Assembly: GCA_049645705.1 (NCBI GenBank)
Contig: JBARUK010000068.1
Coordinates: forward strand, 124,001 to 188,000
Origin: JBGNFV01 sp049645705
Lineage (GTDB): Bacteria; Bacteroidota; Bacteroidia; Cytophagales; Cyclobacteriaceae
Direction of reading: 5' to 3'
Length of the DNA stretch: 64,000 bases
Part shown: piece by piece, positions 60,255-64,000 of the stretch
How positions within the stretch are numbered: position 1 is the first letter of the stretch
How the letters are laid out: each line of letters begins with the position of its first letter
The notes under the pieces: model-generated
Told to the model about the DNA's origin: nothing
Databases searched by the model: none
What the model saw: the letters and a program-made list of their open reading frames with translations, nothing else
Translations under genes and position numbers: made by a program

Positions 60255-61316
60255 TTAGTTGTACCTTCTCTGCAGTACCATGTAAAACTCCTCCGCTTCC
60301 TCTGAGTCATCATCCCAGTCCTGCTTATTCACCACATTTCCGGAAAGGTACTGCCGTGCTTCGCGCATCGTGTCACAGCGGTCCAGTTCACTTAGCGTAT
60401 TATTAAAAAACTCTTCATCCCCCCCGAAAAGGCTGTTTTTAAACATAAACCGCTGGTTGATCGTCAATGACTGACGCAGGCTTTCTACCCGGCTTCCCTG
60501 GTGAATAGACGGGCGCTCTACCTCCTCATCCGTAGTCTTGAGCCGGTCATGCACGGTAGTCATTTCCTTCTCATACTGCTGATAGATACTCTTCTGCTCT
60601 TCTGCAATCTTATCTGAGCCTTTGGTTTCTTCATTAGGCGGGCTGCTTTCTACGTGAATTTCCTGTTCTTGCCTTTCTTCATTATCCCTGCTCACCAGTT
60701 GGTCTTCTCTTATCGGAGCAATCCGGTTAAATTGCTCAAGGTACCCTTCAGTCGGCTCAGGTTGTTCACCTCCTTCGGCAATTGCCTCGTTGAGCATATC
60801 CATTACCCGGGCTGCTGGAATAGACTGCGAGGATGTACTCTGTGCCTTATGCAGCAGGCTGTCAGCAGTAAACCGGTTTATTCTGAAGTACTTGAAATAG
60901 TCTTTCAGTTCCTCGGCCATCCAGCTACCTTGCAAACCTGCTACTTCACTGCGATAGAAACCGTCCGGATCAAAAATCAGGTGTAACGCATCATTGACCG
61001 CCAGCCTGAGAAGAGGCTCGAAGTGGCTTCTCCCCATTTTAATATGACGCGACAGGGTATTCATGAGGTTATCCATAGCCCCCCTTACATCATCCGAGTC
61101 ATAGTCAAAGTAGGGGCTGCGAAGCTTATCCGCCTCTGTCTGCCACTGAGAAAACATGTGTTTGACTACGAATAAATTTATCTGCCGGATAGGTGTGAGT
61201 TCAAGAATTTCTTTTCCGGAAATGAAGTCATGACGGCGGAAGTGCTCATCAGCAATTTCGGCCGCTGCCAGGCGACTGTAGCTTTCGCCTGCCTTATCAT
61301 TAAATTTGCTCTCCAT
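60255..61316 (-). CDS. Bacteroidota protein of unknown function
   Basis: 353 residues, no signal peptide or membrane helix. Three regions are visible. A helical N-domain (about 1-165, EILELTPIRQINLFVVKHMF) comes first. A charged, probably disordered middle follows (about 185-275, Glu/Gln/Ser-rich). A short helical C-domain (about 280-353, LTINQRFMFKNSLFGGDEEFFNNTL) ends the protein. The C-domain pattern is often seen in Bacteroidota uncharacterised proteins. It is convergent with the OmpA-like gene and divergent from the ferredoxin gene. Confidence 0.75.
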   Translation of the reverse strand: MESKFNDKAGESYSRLAAAEIADEHFRRHDFISGKEILELTPIRQINLFVVKHMFSQWQTEADKLRSPYFDYDSDDVRGAMDNLMNTLSRHIKMGRSHFEPLLRLAVNDALHLIFDPDGFYRSEVAGLQGSWMAEELKDYFKYFRINRFTADSLLHKAQSTSSQSIPAARVMDMLNEAIAEGGEQPEPTEGYLEQFNRIAPIREDQLVSRDNEERQEQEIHVESSPPNEETKGSDKIAEEQKSIYQQYEKEMTTVHDRLKTTDEEVERPSIHQGSRVESLRQSLTINQRFMFKNSLFGGDEEFFNNTLSELDRCDTMREARQYLSGNVVNKQDWDDDSEEAEEFYMVLQRRYN

Positions 61317-61353
61317 CCTATATTTTACTTCTTTTGTAACTTTTATATAAACT

Positions 61354-61677
61354 ATGCCTACGCTAAAAATTGTTAATCTTAACGGTAAACTAGTTCATTT
61401 TCGTGAGGGTTCGAAAACTGTTCTCTCCATCTTACACGAAAACTTTATCGATTGGATGCATGCCTGCGGAGGCAAAGGCAGGTGCACTACCTGTAAAATG
61501 ATCGTGACCGATGGCGGAAAATATCTGCCCCCTCTTACTTCATTTGAAGAAAAGTTTGCCCAGAATGGCCGCCTGCTCACTAATGAGAGGCTGGCATGCC
61601 AGTGTATCCCCCAGGAAGATCTGACTGTACGCGTACCCGACCATGGTAAACTTCCGCATATGGAATACAATGATTGA
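61354..61677 (+). CDS. 2Fe-2S ferredoxin
   Basis: 107-residue adrenodoxin/plant-type fold. Cluster ligands are Cys38, Cys44, Cys47 (HACGGKGRCTTCKM) and Cys82 (LACQC, with Cys84 adjacent). It is a soluble electron carrier with no visible redox partner gene. It lies 13 bp before tdk and probably shares its transcript. Confidence 0.92.
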   Translation: MPTLKIVNLNGKLVHFREGSKTVLSILHENFIDWMHACGGKGRCTTCKMIVTDGGKYLPPLTSFEEKFAQNGRLLTNERLACQCIPQEDLTVRVPDHGKLPHMEYND

Positions 61678-61690
61678 TAGCAAGTAGGAC

Positions 61691-62302
61691 ATGTTTATCG
61701 AACCTAACTTAGGCAACAGACAGCAAAAAGACGGCCAACCCATCGGATGGATCGAGGTTATTTGCGGGAGTATGTTCTCCGGAAAGACAGAAGAGCTTAT
61801 CAGAAGGCTGAACCGGGCCCTGATAGCCAGGCAAAAAGTCGAGATATTCAAACCGATAATCGATACGCGCTATCATGTGGAGAACATTGTATCTCACAAT
61901 GAGAACTACATCCGCAGTACACCGGTAAACTTTGCTAACGACATCCTGCTACTGGCAGGTAACTCATCGGTAGTAGGCATAGATGAGGCCCAGTTTTTCG
62001 ATGATGAGCTAGCCGACGTATGTGTACAACTGGCCAACAATGGAAAGCGCGTGATCCTGGCAGGGCTGGACATGGATTTTGCCGGAAAACCCTTCGGCCC
62101 TATGCCGGAATTGATGGGAGTGGCTGAGTATGTGACTAAGCTGCATGCTATCTGTGCAAGATGTGGCAGCCTCGCGTCGTTCTCATTCAGACTTACCCAA
62201 AGTAAAAATAAGGTAGAACTGGGAGAAAAAGATGTCTATGAGGCGCGTTGCCGACCCTGTTTTGTGCAGGGGCTTAAAGAAGAACAGCAGAAATATAGTT
62301 GA
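61691..62302 (+). CDS. tdk: Thymidine kinase
   Basis: 203-residue type II thymidine kinase of nucleotide salvage. The P-loop is GSMFSGKTEELIRRL, with GIDEAQFFDD (Walker B) and FAGKPFGPMPELM (lasso region). Zinc-binding pairs are CARCGS and CRPC. Length is normal. Its stop overlaps the TTG start of porZ. Confidence 0.96.
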   Translation: MFIEPNLGNRQQKDGQPIGWIEVICGSMFSGKTEELIRRLNRALIARQKVEIFKPIIDTRYHVENIVSHNENYIRSTPVNFANDILLLAGNSSVVGIDEAQFFDDELADVCVQLANNGKRVILAGLDMDFAGKPFGPMPELMGVAEYVTKLHAICARCGSLASFSFRLTQSKNKVELGEKDVYEARCRPCFVQGLKEEQQKYS

Positions 62303-64000
62303 AAAAATTACTGATCATACTACTGGTCTTTGCTATGCGGCAGGCCACAAGTCAGGACATCCCGCTGGGCACCTGGAGAACCCACGCAAGCTATACTGAA
62401 ATACAACTTCTGGCCGAACTAGAGCGAGGCGTTTTTGCCGCAAGCCGTAACGGCCTGTTTTTCTTTAACAATACGGACCGCTCTATCACCAGGCTTTCTA
62501 AGCTTGATGGTCTGTCTGGCGGGCAATATACCTCACTGGCCTACGATAAGCCTCGCAATACCCTTGTTGTCGGATACGAGAATGGACTGATCGATCTGGT
62601 TTCTGCCAATGGAGAGGTAACTACCATTACCGAATTGGCCGATGCCAGGCTGACCGGCTCTTCTGCCATAAATCATATTGAAGTACATAACAGTACATAT
62701 TTCCTTTCAGTGTCCATAGGCGTACTGGCTGTTGATGCTGACAGCCGGATAATCAGGGCCACCTACCGAAACCTGGGCGCGCAGGGTCAGGAGCTACCCA
62801 TCAGTAGCACGGCCGTATTCAACGACTCGCTCTTTCTGGCTGCTGGAACTGATTTGCTGACTGTCCCACTAAATTCGTCCGTCAATCCACAGGACTTTAA
62901 TTCATATACGCGATACCCCTGGAGCAACGGTAGCTTGCTCTACCTGGAGTCTGCTAATGGATACCTGGTGGCTGCATCGCCCTCCTACCTGGCTGAATAC
63001 CAAGGAAACGGCTTTTTAGCCGAAATACCGGAATCTCCTTCCGAAATACGTAATCTCAGCGCTTCTGCTGAAGGTATACTGGTAGCAGGAGATCGATCTG
63101 TTTTTTTATTTGGCCCTACACTCGACCCTATCAATAGCGGAGGCGCAGTCGACTTGCTGGCGGTTGCCGGTTCAGTAAACGGAGCATTGTACATCAGTGA
63201 CCGGGCGGAAGGCCTTATTATACAGGATGCTGGTAATACCGAAGCTTTCAGGCCAAATGGCATTCTGCATCCGGAACCGGGCAGGCTTTACAGCCGCAGC
63301 CAAAAGACATTCGCCCTCTATCGTGATCCTGGCACCATCGGCGATGGTAAAGTAGGGTTTTCAGTATTTGAAAACGGTACGTGGCAAAACTATGCTATAG
63401 CTATACCTTCAGCCAACGATATACCTGCTGGCGGCGTGTTTAGCGCAGTCGCCTACCGCCCGGCAGATAATAGTTACTACCTAGGTACTTACGGAAATGG
63501 CCTTTTACGCTGGAATGACCAGCATGAGTTTTCTGTAATAGATGAGAACACGGCGGGGGCACCCTTTTCCACAGGGGCCACCCAGATAACCGCCCTTCAC
63601 ACTACAGCAGAGGGCGACCTGCTAATGACCTCCTATAATGAAGGGCAGCCACTATACAAACTGACCTCTGAAGGCGAGTGGTCACAAATTTTCCTGTCCG
63701 GCTCACTGAGAACGTCAATAGCAGACGTTACCTCTACCTTTACCGGAGATTACTTTCTGCTATCACGCCCACAGAGCAGTAGCGGGGGTATAATTGCTGT
63801 CCGGGACCAACCCGATGCAGCGCAGGCCACACTTACTCAAAACACGAACGATCTTCCGGGCCGTATCCTTTATGACCTTACTGAAGACCTGGACGGCCGC
63901 CTGTATATCGGTGGGCTTGCGGGTGTGGCCTTTCTTCCTTTTCCCTCTATCGTATTCGAGGAAACAGCCAGTGTACAGCGACCGGTTTTCGACCAGCGTT
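62299..64000 (+). CDS. porZ: Type IX secretion attachment protein PorZ (3' end missing)
   Basis: The frame is open for 567 codons to the window edge; PorZ proteins are about 760-800 residues, so roughly a quarter is missing. The start is TTG 62299, overlapping the tdk stop (TTGA), with a signal peptide KKLLIILLVFAMRQATSQ. The body is two-component-regulator-type beta-propeller: GTWRTHASYTE, SRNGLFFFN, LSKLDGLSG, LGTYGNGLLRW and DGRLYIGGLAGVAF. PorZ is part of the surface sortase complex (PorU/V/Q/Z) of T9SS and helps deliver the lipopolysaccharide anchor. Confidence 0.9.
   Translation, partial: MKKLLIILLVFAMRQATSQDIPLGTWRTHASYTEIQLLAELERGVFAASRNGLFFFNNTDRSITRLSKLDGLSGGQYTSLAYDKPRNTLVVGYENGLIDLVSANGEVTTITELADARLTGSSAINHIEVHNSTYFLSVSIGVLAVDADSRIIRATYRNLGAQGQELPISSTAVFNDSLFLAAGTDLLTVPLNSSVNPQDFNSYTRYPWSNGSLLYLESANGYLVAASPSYLAEYQGNGFLAEIPESPSEIRNLSASAEGILVAGDRSVFLFGPTLDPINSGGAVDLLAVAGSVNGALYISDRAEGLIIQDAGNTEAFRPNGILHPEPGRLYSRSQKTFALYRDPGTIGDGKVGFSVFENGTWQNYAIAIPSANDIPAGGVFSAVAYRPADNSYYLGTYGNGLLRWNDQHEFSVIDENTAGAPFSTGATQITALHTTAEGDLLMTSYNEGQPLYKLTSEGEWSQIFLSGSLRTSIADVTSTFTGDYFLLSRPQSSSGGIIAVRDQPDAAQATLTQNTNDLPGRILYDLTEDLDGRLYIGGLAGVAFLPFPSIVFEETASVQRPVFDQR

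Noticed and set aside
1..64000. tRNA, rRNA, CRISPR, insertion sequence or prophage
   Set aside because: No cloverleaf-like sequence with T-loop consensus, no regular direct-repeat/spacer array, no transposase or integrase motif and no terminal repeats were found on reading through the gaps.

Overview
This window reads as a chromosomal segment of a Bacteroidota bacterium, most likely of the order Cytophagales. Three things support this. The right edge holds the start of a type IX secretion gene (porZ). Several operons are preceded by the Bacteroidota -7 promoter box TAnnTTTG. There are several gene sets typical of the phylum, including the MoxR/DUF58/DUF4129/DUF4350/SpoIIM/RDD island, a DUF2520 protein and a Cys-type CcmE. 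I see no transposase, integrase, phage gene, CRISPR array, rRNA or tRNA. The window looks like stable core genome with strand-coherent operons.

Layout. 1-17.8 kb is all minus strand: the cell-shape set mreB-mreC-mreD-mrdA-rodA (rodA cut by the left edge), with purH, purN, a UbiA-type prenyltransferase and a DUF2520 protein upstream. Next come envelope or secreted proteins: a glycoside-hydrolase-like lipoprotein, a transglutaminase-like protein and a carboxypeptidase-regulatory-like protein. After these lies a sparse region (12.15-13.1 kb) with an unusual short repeat protein and structured repeats. The block ends with ccmB-C-D-E-F for cytochrome c maturation. 18.0-27.9 kb (plus) makes sugar nucleotides and starts glycan assembly. 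It comprises rfbC-A-B, a TviB-like dehydrogenase, a UDP-glucuronate epimerase-like gene and a terminator. A second unit resembles a bacillosamine (pglF/E/D/C-like) module plus a WecA/MraY-type transferase. 27.9-34.0 kb holds cysQ, divergent from cysC-cysD-cysN, then pheS, a 3-hydroxyacyl-CoA dehydrogenase and a Rieske-like lipoprotein.

34.0-51.0 kb (minus) holds a MoxR ATPase with three SurA/PpiC-type periplasmic chaperones. It continues with a partner-switching module (PP2C phosphatase, STAS protein, anti-sigma-like kinase), guaB and the MoxR/DUF58 island running up to SpoIIM. The RDD gene diverges from SpoIIM. 51.1-54.4 kb (plus) holds RDD, a cytochrome b5-like protein, a BadF-type amino-sugar kinase, murQ and a conserved unknown. 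54.4-58.3 kb (minus) holds a SprT-like protein, a small acidic lipoprotein, der, era and a NYN-domain protein. 58.4-64 kb holds a TSUP permease, an OmpA-like protein, an unknown, a 2Fe-2S ferredoxin, tdk and porZ (cut by the right edge).

Overall the window is dominated by envelope biogenesis: wall elongation, outer-membrane chaperoning, glycan precursor synthesis, wall recycling and secretion. The least explained part is 12.1-13.1 kb, with a 62-residue protein of 12-residue NPLYxG periodicity, a phased TGTAGCA array and a nested hairpin.
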